A stretch of 64,000 nucleotides of DNA from Coprococcus ammoniilyticus (GTDB lineage: Bacteria > Bacillota > Clostridia > Lachnospirales > Lachnospiraceae): assembly GCF_025567345.1 (NCBI RefSeq), contig NZ_JAOQJS010000004.1, positions 62,001-126,000 of the forward strand. The letters run 5' to 3'. Numbering within the stretch: the stretch's first letter is position 1; each line of letters begins with the position of its first letter. The position numbers were made by a program, and so were the translations under genes. The notes beneath the pieces were generated by a model. It did not search any database. It had not been told where the DNA came from and was given only the letters and a program-made list of their open reading frames with translations. Shown here in pieces: positions 8,899 to 18,698 of this stretch.

Positions 8899-9711
8899 AT
8901 GTGGAACATGAAAAATGAAAAGATGGGATTTGAAAATGAAAAATTTATATTCTGGATTCGGCTTGCGGATGTAACGATAAAAATCTATGCGAATTACAGA
9001 AGCACAAGAGAATATTGCCGGGACTACCTGACAACGGGACCGGAGGCATTTTCGGTAATGATCACACAGAGGGATATCGCAGCGGAACGGGATCGGTCGG
9101 AGAAGCAGGAACAGGCCGGTGGAAGGAAAGGACCGGGAAGACCGTGGTTTGGATACTACAGTGATGCATATCTGGAAACGCTGGCGTTATACCGGAAGAT
9201 CGCAGATCAGATGATCGCATACAGTACCTTGTTATTTCATGGTTCGGTGATAGCGGTGGATGGAGAAGCGTATCTGTTCACGGCGAAGAGTGGAACCGGA
9301 AAATCTACACATACCAAGCTGTGGCGCAAATATTTTGGAAATCGTGCTGTGATGGTAAATGACGATAAGCCATTGTTGAAAGTAACCGGCAAAGGTGTGT
9401 TGGCATGCGGAACCCCATGGGCGGGCAAGGATCATCTGCAGAACAACATCATGGTTCCATTAAAGGCAGTATGTATTCTGGAACGGGATACGGTCAATCA
9501 TATCGAACAGATCAGGAAGCGGGATGCATGGAAGATGATATTACAGCAGAGTTATCGTTCAGATCAGCCGGCGGTATTATCATCGACAATCCGTCTGGCG
9601 GAGCAGATCATGGATAAAACAAAGCTGTACCGGCTAGGCTGCAATATGTCCATGCGGGCAGTGGAGACTTCCTACAATGGAATGAATACAGATATAGATT
9701 ATGCAGATTAA
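8899..9711 (+). CDS. HPr-kinase/PEPCK-like P-loop kinase of a RiPP-like operon
   Basis: The 270-aa protein has a Walker A motif AKSGTGKST at about 129-137, preceded by the strand FHGSVIAVDG, and a second acidic motif VNDDKPLL about 25 residues later, followed by CGTPWAGKD. This HprK/PEPCK-like pattern occurs in kinases encoded in paeninodin-type lasso-peptide clusters, where they phosphorylate the precursor peptide. The protein is therefore a candidate peptide or small-molecule kinase, not the carbon-control HPr kinase, because it lacks the HprK N-terminal domain. The next gene encodes a PqqD-like protein 50 bases downstream. The start codon is uncertain because two other in-frame ATGs lie within nine codons. 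Confidence 0.75.
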   Translation: MWNMKNEKMGFENEKFIFWIRLADVTIKIYANYRSTREYCRDYLTTGPEAFSVMITQRDIAAERDRSEKQEQAGGRKGPGRPWFGYYSDAYLETLALYRKIADQMIAYSTLLFHGSVIAVDGEAYLFTAKSGTGKSTHTKLWRKYFGNRAVMVNDDKPLLKVTGKGVLACGTPWAGKDHLQNNIMVPLKAVCILERDTVNHIEQIRKRDAWKMILQQSYRSDQPAVLSSTIRLAEQIMDKTKLYRLGCNMSMRAVETSYNGMNTDIDYAD

Positions 9712-9761
9712 AAACATATAAAACAACAAAACGAAAATATACAGAAATAATGGAGCGGTAA

Positions 9762-10022
9762 ATGAAATTAAAAGATGAATTTATTACATATGAAACAGAT
9801 GGAGAACAGATCATGGTAGCTGCCGGAACCGACAGCTTTTCCGGTTTGGTCAGAAGCAATGAGACAGCAGGCTTTATCGTAGAATGTCTGAAAAAAACTG
9901 TGACAGAGGATGATATCGTTCATGCAATGACAGATGCATATGATGCATCGGAGGCTGTTGTCCGCAGGGATGTGAAGGGAATATTGAAGAAGCTGGATTC
10001 CATTGGTGCGATCGAATATTAA
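9762..10022 (+). CDS. PqqD-like RiPP recognition element protein
   Basis: An 86-aa stand-alone PqqD-family protein (winged-helix-like, PF05402 type). PqqD-like proteins bind leader peptides and present them to modifying enzymes. The pattern fits: short beta strands at the N-terminus (FITYETDGEQIMV), a small helix block SNETAGFIVECLKK, then the acidic helical end VVRRDVKGILKKLDSIGAIE. GGAGCGG precedes the ATG. Together with the kinase before it and the peptidase after it, it argues for a peptide substrate. No obvious precursor gene is adjacent. Confidence 0.82.
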   Translation: MKLKDEFITYETDGEQIMVAAGTDSFSGLVRSNETAGFIVECLKKTVTEDDIVHAMTDAYDASEAVVRRDVKGILKKLDSIGAIEY

Positions 10023-10049
10023 GAAGCCGGAACAGCAAAAAGAGAGAAA

Positions 10050-10520
10050 ATGAAAACGGAGAAACAGGGATATGATAGCTGTTCTACTTATGAGGAACAG
10101 TTAAACAAATATGGAACCATTATATATACCAATGTAGGACGCAGTATGATGCCTCTCCTTCGGGAACATCGTGATATTATGATCATAAAGGCCAGACCGG
10201 AAGGACGGCTTAAAAAGTATGATGCGGTGCTTTATAAAAGGGGAGATCATTATATCCTGCACAGGATACTTTCTGTAAGAAATGATGGTTATGTGATCTG
10301 TGGGGATCACAATTACAGGAGAGAATATGATATTACGGATCCGGATATTATCGGAGTGCTTACCGGGGTGATACGGGATGGAAAAGAGATTCCGGTTACG
10401 GATAAGCGATACAGATGGTATGTGCATATATGGTGTGATCTTTTTTATATCCGGGCAGGTATTTTATTTGTAAAGGCAAGAGCTGCCCGGCTGCGCAGGA
10501 AAATGGGTAAGAGCAGATGA
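10050..10520 (+). CDS. S26/S24-type Ser-His peptidase (signal-peptidase-like)
   Basis: The 156-aa protein carries the signal-peptidase-like motif VGRSMMPLL with the likely nucleophile Ser32. Where bacterial type I signal peptidases have a Lys, it has YILHRI with His71, as in SipW and ER-type enzymes, followed by CGDHN. No strong N-terminal membrane anchor is visible; only a weakly hydrophobic stretch lies near residues 122-140. It may cleave a leader peptide during export. Its stop overlaps the start of the ABC transporter gene by four bases, so the two are coupled. The precise substrate is unknown. Confidence 0.78.
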   Translation: MKTEKQGYDSCSTYEEQLNKYGTIIYTNVGRSMMPLLREHRDIMIIKARPEGRLKKYDAVLYKRGDHYILHRILSVRNDGYVICGDHNYRREYDITDPDIIGVLTGVIRDGKEIPVTDKRYRWYVHIWCDLFYIRAGILFVKARAARLRRKMGKSR

Positions 10521-12241
10521 AGAAACAAAGCAGGATGATGCAGGGTGAACAGAACAGGAAAACATTTGTATGGATGTGGCAGGGTATAGCAGGAAAGCGG
10601 TATTATATCGTTTTCCTGCTTATAATATCTGTCCTTCTTGGTATGTCCGGCGGCCTGCTCGCATTGTTGCTCCGGAATCTGATCGATCATGCGGTGGAAG
10701 GAGAACGTTCCGGTTTTGTGGCAGCGGGAACAGGACTTGTACTGCTTGTGATCCTGCAGATCACGTTCCGGGCGGTTGACCGTTATCTGGAAGAAAAAAC
10801 ACGGTCAACTTATGAAAATATCTGGAAGAAACGATTGTTTTCGGAACTTATGGGAAGAAGTTACCGCGAAGTCACACAGATCCATTCCGGAGAATGGATG
10901 AACCGCCTGACTTCAGATACCGTGATCGTGGCGGATGGACTGGCGCAGATCGTTCCCGGTGTATGCGGGATGCTGACACGGATCCTGATCGCGGTTGTTC
11001 TGCTGATCGGTATTATGCCGGAACTTGCTTATGTATTGATACCGGGAGGTCTTCTGCTTGTCTTTCTGACCTGGATATTCCGACGGGTGTTGAAACGTCT
11101 GCATAAAAAAGTGCAGGAGGCAGATGGCAGATTACGGATTTTTTTATCGGAACGGTTATCCGGTCTGGTGATCCTTCACACATTCGTAAAAGAACAGGAA
11201 ACGGCAGATGAAGCAGACCGGTATATGAATGCACATCAGGGCAGCCGGATGAAGAAAAACAGATTTTCCAATATCTGTAATATCGGGTTCGGTGCAGCAA
11301 TGAATGGAGCTTATATTCTGGGAGCCATATATTGTGGGTATGGAATATTGAAAGGACAGGTTTCCTATGGAACCTTTATAGCAGTGCTTCAGCTTGTCGC
11401 ACAGATCCAGACACCGTTTGCGAATCTGTCTGGGTATTTCCCAAAATATTTTGCCTGCCTTGCCAGTGCAGAACGGCTGATGCAGGCAGAAACCTTTGAA
11501 CCGGATAGAGCCGGATCAGAGATGAGCCCTTCCGGTTTTCAGGAATCATTTACGGCACTTGAGATCACAGACGGCTCCTTTTCTTATCGGAGAGATACGG
11601 ATCTGCTGGGAGTTCAAGCATTGGCAGATTCAGATCACTGTGAAAGAAAGGTTCTGGAGCATTTTAATATGCATATCGCAAAAGGAGAATTTCTGGCACT
11701 GACCGGACCCTCCGGGTGTGGAAAGAGTACAGTGCTTAAAATATTAATGAGTCTGTATGCACTGGATTCCGGAGACTGCAGCGTAATACTTGGCAGTGAA
11801 AGGTATAAGATGCATGCAGGCTTCCGCTCGCTGTTTGCTTATGTGCCGCAGGGAAATCATCTGATGAGTGGAACAATAAAAGAAGCGGTGGCATTTGGTG
11901 AGCATATCGACACGGAGAAGCTGACACAGGCACTCAAAGCTGCCTGTGCAGAATTTGTTTATCAGCTTCCGGAACAAATGGAAACTTCACTTGGAGAACA
12001 GGGACATGGATTATCGGAGGGGCAGATCCAGCGTCTGGCAGTTGCAAGGGCGGTTTATTCCGGACATCCGGTTCTGATCCTTGATGAAGCGACAAGTGCA
12101 CTGGATGAACAGACAGAGAAACGGCTGCTTTCCAATCTCCGTGCAATGACAGATCGGACTGTCCTGATCGTTACACACCGGCCGGCAGCTTTGCAGGTGT
12201 GTGACCGTACGATAGCAATGGTGACGAACAGGGAAGAATGA
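10517..12241 (+). CDS. ABC exporter, fused membrane and ATPase domains
   Basis: A 574-aa type IV half-transporter that would act as a homodimer. Six membrane helices lie in about residues 20-310, starting with IVFLLIISVLLGMSGG, and the nucleotide-binding domain fills the C-terminal part: Walker A GPSGCGKST, signature LSEGQIQRLAVARA, Walker B VLILDEATSALDEQ and the H-loop VTHRP. There is no N-terminal C39 peptidase domain, so leader removal would fall to the S26-like protein encoded just before. Co-occurrence with a PqqD-like gene suggests peptide export. Confidence 0.88.
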   Translation: MKKQSRMMQGEQNRKTFVWMWQGIAGKRYYIVFLLIISVLLGMSGGLLALLLRNLIDHAVEGERSGFVAAGTGLVLLVILQITFRAVDRYLEEKTRSTYENIWKKRLFSELMGRSYREVTQIHSGEWMNRLTSDTVIVADGLAQIVPGVCGMLTRILIAVVLLIGIMPELAYVLIPGGLLLVFLTWIFRRVLKRLHKKVQEADGRLRIFLSERLSGLVILHTFVKEQETADEADRYMNAHQGSRMKKNRFSNICNIGFGAAMNGAYILGAIYCGYGILKGQVSYGTFIAVLQLVAQIQTPFANLSGYFPKYFACLASAERLMQAETFEPDRAGSEMSPSGFQESFTALEITDGSFSYRRDTDLLGVQALADSDHCERKVLEHFNMHIAKGEFLALTGPSGCGKSTVLKILMSLYALDSGDCSVILGSERYKMHAGFRSLFAYVPQGNHLMSGTIKEAVAFGEHIDTEKLTQALKAACAEFVYQLPEQMETSLGEQGHGLSEGQIQRLAVARAVYSGHPVLILDEATSALDEQTEKRLLSNLRAMTDRTVLIVTHRPAALQVCDRTIAMVTNREE

Positions 12242-12254
12242 GGAATGAGATAAT

Positions 12255-13448
12255 ATGATTCAGTATAACATCAGGACACTTGGAAAAAATGAATGGGATT
12301 TTCTGGAGTTAGTGACGTTTGGACTTCATATGAAAGCGGTATCAACGGAACGGCTACATCAGATGAATCTGCAGGCTGTCCGGAAGTGGAGCAAATATCA
12401 TATGTTAGGTGCTCTGGTTTATGATGCCATTGAACCTGCGTTAAAGGTAGACCAGACATTTGCGGAAGCGTATCCACAGCTTCTTACGGCATGGCGGGAG
12501 AAAAGGGATAAGGCGTTACGCAAGAATATGCTGTTAGATGCTGCCAGGAAGCAGTTATTTAGATATATGGAAGCCGAAGGTATCTGGTATATGCCATTAA
12601 AGGGGAGCATCATAAAGGATCTGTATAAGAAGCCCGGAATGAGGGAAATGTCAGATAATGATATTTTGTTTGATCCGGCATACAGCCGGAAGATCCGGTT
12701 TTATATGGAAGAACATGGATATCAGACGGAATCATATGGCGTTGGAGCACATGATACTTATCTGAAAGAACCGGTCTATAATTTCGAGATGCACCGGGTA
12801 TTGTTTTCAGAGAAGCCGGGAGCAGAATGGAATCAATATTATCAGGATGTGAAGGACAGACTGATAAAAGATGGAAGTAATTCCTTTGGTTATCATTTTG
12901 AAGAAAATGATCTGTATATTTATGTGATTGCCCATGCGTATAAGCATCATAAAGGTTCAGGAACCGGAATACGGACACTTACAGATTGCTATATTCTGAA
13001 TGAAGCATATGTCGATCATTTTGATTATGAATATATCGGGCAGGAGTTAGCTGTGTTCGGAGCATCGGAATTTGAGCAGACACTGCGGAGTCTTGCACAT
13101 AAGATATTTGCATCGGAGGATATGGGGCAGAAGAACCGGTTTACAGAACAGGAGCGGGAGCTTCTTACCGAACTGATGTATTCCGGCACATACGGAACGG
13201 TCGCCGGCATGGTGGAACGGTCACTGAAAGAACTTCAGGCAGATGGAGGCACGATCACAACCGGAACAAAATGGCGGTACATGTGGCGGAGACTTTTCCC
13301 GGATATGGGATTTTATAAAGAGTATGTACCGGTGGTATATCATCATAAGATCCTGTTGCCGTTTTATACTGTTTTCCGTTGGGGGCGTGGATTGATAAAG
13401 AACCGGAAAAAGATTACGGAAGAGATTAAAGCAATAAGAAAAAAATAA
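12255..13448 (+). CDS. Nucleotidyltransferase family protein (PF14907-like)
   Basis: The 397-aa protein contains the minimal nucleotidyltransferase core: LKGSIIKDLY, then REMSDNDILF about 15 residues later, which supplies the Asp-x-Asp pair (with Asn between). This matches the uncharacterised NTP_transf_5 family, often found in lasso-peptide and other PqqD-containing clusters. The C-terminal half is helical with a basic tail. Fourteen bases separate it from the exporter, so it belongs to the operon. Possible roles are nucleotidylation of the peptide or of a sugar; neither is shown. Confidence 0.75.
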   Translation: MIQYNIRTLGKNEWDFLELVTFGLHMKAVSTERLHQMNLQAVRKWSKYHMLGALVYDAIEPALKVDQTFAEAYPQLLTAWREKRDKALRKNMLLDAARKQLFRYMEAEGIWYMPLKGSIIKDLYKKPGMREMSDNDILFDPAYSRKIRFYMEEHGYQTESYGVGAHDTYLKEPVYNFEMHRVLFSEKPGAEWNQYYQDVKDRLIKDGSNSFGYHFEENDLYIYVIAHAYKHHKGSGTGIRTLTDCYILNEAYVDHFDYEYIGQELAVFGASEFEQTLRSLAHKIFASEDMGQKNRFTEQERELLTELMYSGTYGTVAGMVERSLKELQADGGTITTGTKWRYMWRRLFPDMGFYKEYVPVVYHHKILLPFYTVFRWGRGLIKNRKKITEEIKAIRKK

Positions 13449-13526
13449 ACACAAAACAAATATAAATGGAAGAGAATAACAGTATCGGAATGAAACAGAT
13501 CTGAATATAAAAACAGAAAGGCGGAC

Positions 13527-14348
13527 ATGGATATGAGTAAATACAAGTTGATTGCTTTTGATATGGATGGAACCTTATTAAATTCCGAAAAACGGATATC
13601 AGAGCGGACACTGGAAGCTGTGAACCGTGCATTTGATGCAGGAAAGGAAGTGATCCTTTCGACCGGAAGATGTGTGGCAGAGCTTCGGGAATATTTTAAG
13701 CGGATTCCGAGGCTGCGTTATGTTGTCTGCTCTAGCGGCGCGATCCTGTATGATGTAAAAGAGGAAAAGATCCTGTATTCGAATTCAATCTCTATTGAAC
13801 TGGCAGAAAAGATTCTGACAGAAAGTAAAAAAGAAGATCTTATGGTGCATCTGCTTGCAATCGAATCCATAGTGCAGAAAAAGGACATACCCCAGATGGA
13901 ACGCTTTGGGATGGGCGTCTATCGGCCAATGTATGAGAAGGTTACAACACAGGTCGATGATATCTATGAATATTATAAGGAACATCCATTTGAGGTCCCG
14001 AAGCTGAATCTGTATCATGCGACAACAGAAGGCAGGGAGAAAACCAGAAAGAGACTTGCCGGACTGAATCTTGTTCTTGCGGATGCAGAGAAGACCGCTT
14101 TGGAATGTTCGGCGACAGGAGTTACCAAAGGAACCGGGCTGCTCCGGCTGTGTGAGTACCTGGGTGTTGAACCTGAAGAGACGATCGCGGTCGGTGATGC
14201 AGACAACGATCTGAATATATTGGAAACTGCAGGATTAGCGATTGCGGTCGGAAATGCAAATGAACATGTAAAAGCAGTTGCTGCGGTTGTTGTCAATGAC
14301 TGTGACCATGATGGATGTGCAGAAGCAATTGATAAATATTTATTATAA
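13527..14348 (+). CDS. HAD-superfamily Cof-type phosphatase
   Basis: A 273-aa cytoplasmic phosphatase of the Cof/YidA type. The N-terminal motif FDMDGTLLNSEKR supplies the nucleophile Asp, and the C-terminal VGDADNDLNIL the metal-binding acidic pair; a C2B cap lies between. AAAGGCGG precedes the start. Members act on sugar phosphates or flavin and pyridoxal phosphates with broad specificity, so the substrate cannot be named. It is 78 bases after the RiPP-like operon and 20 bases before feoAB. Confidence 0.9.
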   Translation: MDMSKYKLIAFDMDGTLLNSEKRISERTLEAVNRAFDAGKEVILSTGRCVAELREYFKRIPRLRYVVCSSGAILYDVKEEKILYSNSISIELAEKILTESKKEDLMVHLLAIESIVQKKDIPQMERFGMGVYRPMYEKVTTQVDDIYEYYKEHPFEVPKLNLYHATTEGREKTRKRLAGLNLVLADAEKTALECSATGVTKGTGLLRLCEYLGVEPEETIAVGDADNDLNILETAGLAIAVGNANEHVKAVAAVVVNDCDHDGCAEAIDKYLL

Positions 14349-14368
14349 AGAGTTAAGAGGCGATACAA

Positions 14369-16717
14369 ATGACGATCAAAGATTTGAAAGAGGGACAGTC
14401 CGCAACCATCTGTACAGTTGGCGGTGATGGAGCACTGAGACAGCATTTCCTTGACATGGGCGTGATACCCGGTATTGAGGTTAAACTGATCAAATATGCA
14501 CCAATGGGCGATCCTCTTGAAATTCGTATTCATGATTATGAACTGACGCTCCGACTGGCGGATGCTGAGCAGATCGAGGTATCAGATAAAAAATCAGATG
14601 AAGACGAACATAGGAAAGATAACAAAAAGGATAAAGCTTTAGTAGAGCATCCGGGACTTGGCGAAGGCGGAAAATATCATGTGAAAGCAGATGAACATCC
14701 GCTGCCGAAGGATGAGATCCTGACCTTTGCTCTGGTTGGTAACCAGAACTGTGGCAAGACGACATTATTTAACCAGTTGACAGGCTCGAATCAGCATGTA
14801 GGTAATTTTCCCGGAGTAACGGTTGATCGGAAAGAGGGAATGATCAAAGGATATCCGGACACAAGAGTAACCGACCTTCCGGGTGTATATTCTCTCTCGC
14901 CGTACAGCAGCGAAGAAATTGTAACCAGACAGTTTGTATTCGATGAAAAACCAAAGGGCATAATCAATATCGTGGATGCAACCAATATTGAGAGAAATCT
15001 CTATCTGACGATGCAACTGATGGAGCTTGATATACCGATGGTGCTGGCACTGAATATGATGGATGAAGTCCGTGAGAACGGAGGATCAATCCGTATTAAC
15101 CAGCTGGAAAGTATGCTTGGAATTCCGGTTATTCCAATCTCTGCGATCAAGAATCAGGGTGTAGATGAATTGATCGAACATGCAGTTCATGTCGCCAGAT
15201 ATCAGGAGAGACCGGGCAGACAGGATTTTTGTGATCCGGAAGATCATGGTGGTTCGGTGCACCGGTGCCTGCATGGAATCATGCATCTGATCGAAGACCA
15301 TGCAGAGAATGCGGGAATCCCGGTTCGTTTTGCTGCGGCGAAGGTGGCAGAAGGGGATGCAGAGATGGAAAAATCTCTACATCTTGAACAGAATGAGACA
15401 GAGATGATAGAACACATTGTAAGCCAGATGGAAGAAGAACGTGGAATTGATCGTGCGGCAGCAATTGCAGACATGCGGTTTGATTTTATACAGCGGATCT
15501 GCAGACAGACGGTTGTCAAACCGGCAGAGAGTAAGGAACGTATCAGAAGCCGGAGGATCGATGCGGTTCTTACGGGAAAGTATACCGCCATACCGACCTT
15601 TATATTGATCATGGGAGCGGTCTTCTTTCTGACCTTTAATGTGATCGGAGCGGTACTTCAGAATCTGCTGGGGAAAGGGATTGATTATCTGACAGCGCAG
15701 ATGGATCAGCTTCTGACTGCATGGTCGGTGAACACGGTGCTTCATTCACTTGTGATTGATGGTATCTTTAAGGGGGTTGGAAGTGTGCTGAGTTTTCTTC
15801 CGATCATAGTGGTGCTGTTTTTATTTCTTTCGTTATTGGAAGACAGTGGATATATGGCTCGTGTTGCTTTCGTCATGGACAAACCACTCAGAAAGATTGG
15901 GTTATCCGGAAGAAGTATTGTGCCGATGCTGGTTGGCTTCGGCTGTACGGTTCCCGGCATTATGGCGAGCCGTACCCTTCCGTCGGAGCGTGATCGTAAG
16001 ATGACGATCCTGTTGACCCCGTTTATGAGCTGTTCTGCAAAGCTTCCGATCTATGCATTCTTTGCAACAGCGTTTTTCCCAAAGTATAAAGCACTTGTTA
16101 TGGTCGGGTTGTATGTTGTGGGAATACTGATAGGAATCCTTGTGGCGCTTATTATCAGAAAGACATTATTCAAGGGTGAGGCAGTTCCGTTTGTTATGGA
16201 GCTTCCAAACTACAGAATGCCGGCATTGAAAAATGTATTGCAGTTATTATGGGAAAAGGCAAAGGATTTCTTACAGCGGGCATTTACGGTTATCTTTGTG
16301 GCAACGATCGTGATCTGGTTCTTACAGAGCTTTGATCTGCACTTTAACCTGACGGCAGATTCACAGAACAGTATCCTTGCAGTTGTCGCAGGATTGATCG
16401 CACCGGTATTTGCACCGCTTGGTTTCGGAGACTGGCGGATATCGACGGCACTGATATCCGGATTTATGGCCAAGGAGAGTGTAGTATCAACATTGTCTGT
16501 GCTGACCGGAAGCATGGATGTTATCCATAAGATCCTGACACCGGCATCCGCTCTGTCATTGTTGATATTCTGTCTGCTGTATACTCCATGTGTAGCAGCC
16601 GTTTCTTCCGTAAAACGGGAACTTGGAAGCAAATGGGCACTGGTAGTTGTGGTCGGACAGTGTGTTGTTGCATGGATCATGGCGGCACTTGTCTATGCAA
16701 TCTGTCTGTGTTTCTAA
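14369..16717 (+). CDS. feoB: Ferrous iron transporter, FeoA-FeoB fusion
   Basis: Imports Fe2+ across the membrane. The 782-aa protein begins with a FeoA-like SH3 domain (about residues 1-72, with RQHFLDMGVIPG), then a charged linker, then the FeoB G domain: G1 GNQNCGKTTLF, the conserved HVGNFPGVTVD, G3 DLPG and G4 NMMD. The membrane part has both gate repeats, including VGFGCTVPGIMASRTL and the second ending in TPCVAAVSS. Fusion of FeoA to FeoB is known in Clostridia. It has no visible iron-regulator box directly upstream because it follows the HAD gene by 20 bases. Confidence 0.95.
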   Translation: MTIKDLKEGQSATICTVGGDGALRQHFLDMGVIPGIEVKLIKYAPMGDPLEIRIHDYELTLRLADAEQIEVSDKKSDEDEHRKDNKKDKALVEHPGLGEGGKYHVKADEHPLPKDEILTFALVGNQNCGKTTLFNQLTGSNQHVGNFPGVTVDRKEGMIKGYPDTRVTDLPGVYSLSPYSSEEIVTRQFVFDEKPKGIINIVDATNIERNLYLTMQLMELDIPMVLALNMMDEVRENGGSIRINQLESMLGIPVIPISAIKNQGVDELIEHAVHVARYQERPGRQDFCDPEDHGGSVHRCLHGIMHLIEDHAENAGIPVRFAAAKVAEGDAEMEKSLHLEQNETEMIEHIVSQMEEERGIDRAAAIADMRFDFIQRICRQTVVKPAESKERIRSRRIDAVLTGKYTAIPTFILIMGAVFFLTFNVIGAVLQNLLGKGIDYLTAQMDQLLTAWSVNTVLHSLVIDGIFKGVGSVLSFLPIIVVLFLFLSLLEDSGYMARVAFVMDKPLRKIGLSGRSIVPMLVGFGCTVPGIMASRTLPSERDRKMTILLTPFMSCSAKLPIYAFFATAFFPKYKALVMVGLYVVGILIGILVALIIRKTLFKGEAVPFVMELPNYRMPALKNVLQLLWEKAKDFLQRAFTVIFVATIVIWFLQSFDLHFNLTADSQNSILAVVAGLIAPVFAPLGFGDWRISTALISGFMAKESVVSTLSVLTGSMDVIHKILTPASALSLLIFCLLYTPCVAAVSSVKRELGSKWALVVVVGQCVVAWIMAALVYAICLCF

Positions 16718-16794
16718 AACAAATATAAATTATAAAATACAGGCGTGATGATTATAAAAAAAATGTAAAAAAGTCATATCCGGTAAAGATTTTC

Positions 16795-16823
16795 TTTACT
16801 TTTTGATTAGGGATGGCTATAAT
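16795..16823 (+). promoter_or_regulatory. pckA promoter
   Basis: TTTACT and TATAAT with a 17-base spacer, about 80 bases before the pckA start. Confidence 0.7.
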
Positions 16824-16902
16824 ACAAATTGACTGTGGAAGTTGGTAGTACAAACTAACCTCCATAGAATAATACTTAGAAAGAAAAGAGGATTTGTGTA
16901 CA

Positions 16903-18507
16903 ATGAAAAATATTGATTTAAGCAAGTATGGCATTACCGGAACTACAGAGATCGTTTACAACCCTTCATATGAAACACTTTTCGAGGAAGAGACTAAATC
17001 TACTCTTGAAGGATATGAAAAAGGACAGGAAACAGAGCTTGGCGCTGTTAATGTAATGACAGGTATTTATACAGGACGTTCACCTAAAGATAAGTATATT
17101 GTTGTTGATGAGAATTCAAAGGGCACTGTATGGTGGACAACAGATGGTTACAAGAACGACAATCATCCAATGACAGAAGAGACATGGGCATCCGTTAAGG
17201 ATATTGCAAAGAAGGAACTTTCAAATAAGAAATTATTTGTAGTTGATGCTTTCTGTGGAGCAAACGCTGATACTCGTATGGCTATCCGTTTTATCGTAGA
17301 AGTAGCTTGGCAGGCACATTTCGTAACAAATATGTTCATCAAGCCAACTGCTGAAGAACTTGAGAACTTCGAGCCAGATTTCGTTGTTTACAACGCATCA
17401 AAGGCTAAAGTAGAAAACTATAAAGAACTTGGTCTTAACTCAGAGACATGTGTAGCATTCAACATCACAAGCCATGAGCAGGTTATCATCAATACATGGT
17501 ACGGCGGAGAGATGAAGAAGGGTATGTTCTCAATGATGAACTACTACCTTCCACTTAAGGGAATGGCAGCTATGCACTGTTCAGCAAACACAGATATGAA
17601 CGGTGAGAACACAGCTATCTTCTTCGGCCTTTCAGGAACAGGTAAGACAACACTTTCAACAGATCCTAAGCGTCTCCTGATCGGTGATGATGAGCACGGC
17701 TGGGATGACAACGGCGTATTCAACTTCGAAGGTGGTTGCTACGCAAAGGTTATCGACCTTGATAAGGATTCAGAGCCAGATATCTATAATGCGATCAGAA
17801 GAGATGCTCTTCTTGAGAACGTAACAGTAGATGCAAATGGTAAGATCGACTTCACAGATAAGAGCGTTACAGAGAATACTCGTGTATCTTATCCAATCGA
17901 TCATATTAAGAACATCGTTCGTCCTATTTCATCAGCTCCTGCAGCAAAGAATGTTATCTTCCTTTCAGCAGATGCATTCGGAGTACTTCCTCCGGTATCT
18001 ATTCTGACACCAGAGCAGACACAGTACTACTTCCTGTCAGGCTTCACAGCTAAGCTTGCCGGTACAGAGCGTGGAATCACAGAGCCGACACCTACATTCT
18101 CAGCATGTTTCGGACAGGCATTCCTTGAGTTACATCCTACAAAGTATGCTGAAGAGCTTGTTAAGAAGATGGAGAAGAGCGGAGCTAAGGCTTATCTTGT
18201 AAATACAGGATGGAACGGAACAGGCAAGCGTATCTCAATCAAGGATACAAGAGGTATCATCGATGCTATCCTTAGCGGTGCTATCCTTTCAGCTCCTACA
18301 AAGAAGATCCCTTACTTCAACTTTGAAGTACCTACAGAGCTTCCGGGTGTTGATCCGGCAATCCTTGATCCTCGTGACACATATGCAGATGCTTCTGCAT
18401 GGGAGACAAAGGCATTAGATCTTGCTGACAGATTCATCAAGAACTTTGCTAAGTACGAGAGCAACGAAGCCGGTAAGGCATTAGTTGCAGCAGGTCCTCA
18501 GAAATAA
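16903..18507 (+). CDS. pckA: Phosphoenolpyruvate carboxykinase (ATP)
   Basis: Interconverts oxaloacetate plus ATP with PEP, CO2 and ADP; in gut anaerobes it often runs in the carboxylating direction. The 534-aa protein has the substrate-binding block GIYTGRSPKDKYIV, kinase motif 1a GLSGTGKTTLS and kinase motif 2 LIGDDEHGW, plus the C-terminal SGFTAKLAGTERG. The ATG at 16903 follows AGAGGAT; a TTG three codons earlier is less likely. Codon bias is that of a highly expressed gene. It is transcribed alone, with its own promoter and terminator. Confidence 0.97.
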   Translation: MKNIDLSKYGITGTTEIVYNPSYETLFEEETKSTLEGYEKGQETELGAVNVMTGIYTGRSPKDKYIVVDENSKGTVWWTTDGYKNDNHPMTEETWASVKDIAKKELSNKKLFVVDAFCGANADTRMAIRFIVEVAWQAHFVTNMFIKPTAEELENFEPDFVVYNASKAKVENYKELGLNSETCVAFNITSHEQVIINTWYGGEMKKGMFSMMNYYLPLKGMAAMHCSANTDMNGENTAIFFGLSGTGKTTLSTDPKRLLIGDDEHGWDDNGVFNFEGGCYAKVIDLDKDSEPDIYNAIRRDALLENVTVDANGKIDFTDKSVTENTRVSYPIDHIKNIVRPISSAPAAKNVIFLSADAFGVLPPVSILTPEQTQYYFLSGFTAKLAGTERGITEPTPTFSACFGQAFLELHPTKYAEELVKKMEKSGAKAYLVNTGWNGTGKRISIKDTRGIIDAILSGAILSAPTKKIPYFNFEVPTELPGVDPAILDPRDTYADASAWETKALDLADRFIKNFAKYESNEAGKALVAAGPQK

Positions 18508-18581
18508 TATCTGAATGATCAGAATACAATATATGTTCGTGAGATACACCTGAGACACTATAACGTCAGGATATACTTCGG

Positions 18582-18626
18582 ACAAAGAAGAACCGGGTGT
18601 GGGTTTCACATCCGGTTTTTCTTTGT
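18582..18626 (+). terminator. Terminator after pckA
   Basis: A long stem pairs ACAAAGAAGAACCGGGTGTG with CACATCCGGTTTTTCTTTGT around a five-base loop; the T-rich 3' arm provides the tract. Confidence 0.85.
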
Positions 18627-18698
18627 AGCAGGGCATATCGTTCTTGCTAACTATATTGTGTCTGATATTATTTGAAGAAGAACGGAGAGTTGATTGAG

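Noticed and set aside
8899..13448. Calling the operon a lasso-peptide cluster
   Set aside because: No asparagine-synthetase-like cyclase, no transglutaminase-like peptidase and no precursor peptide are visible in or next to it.
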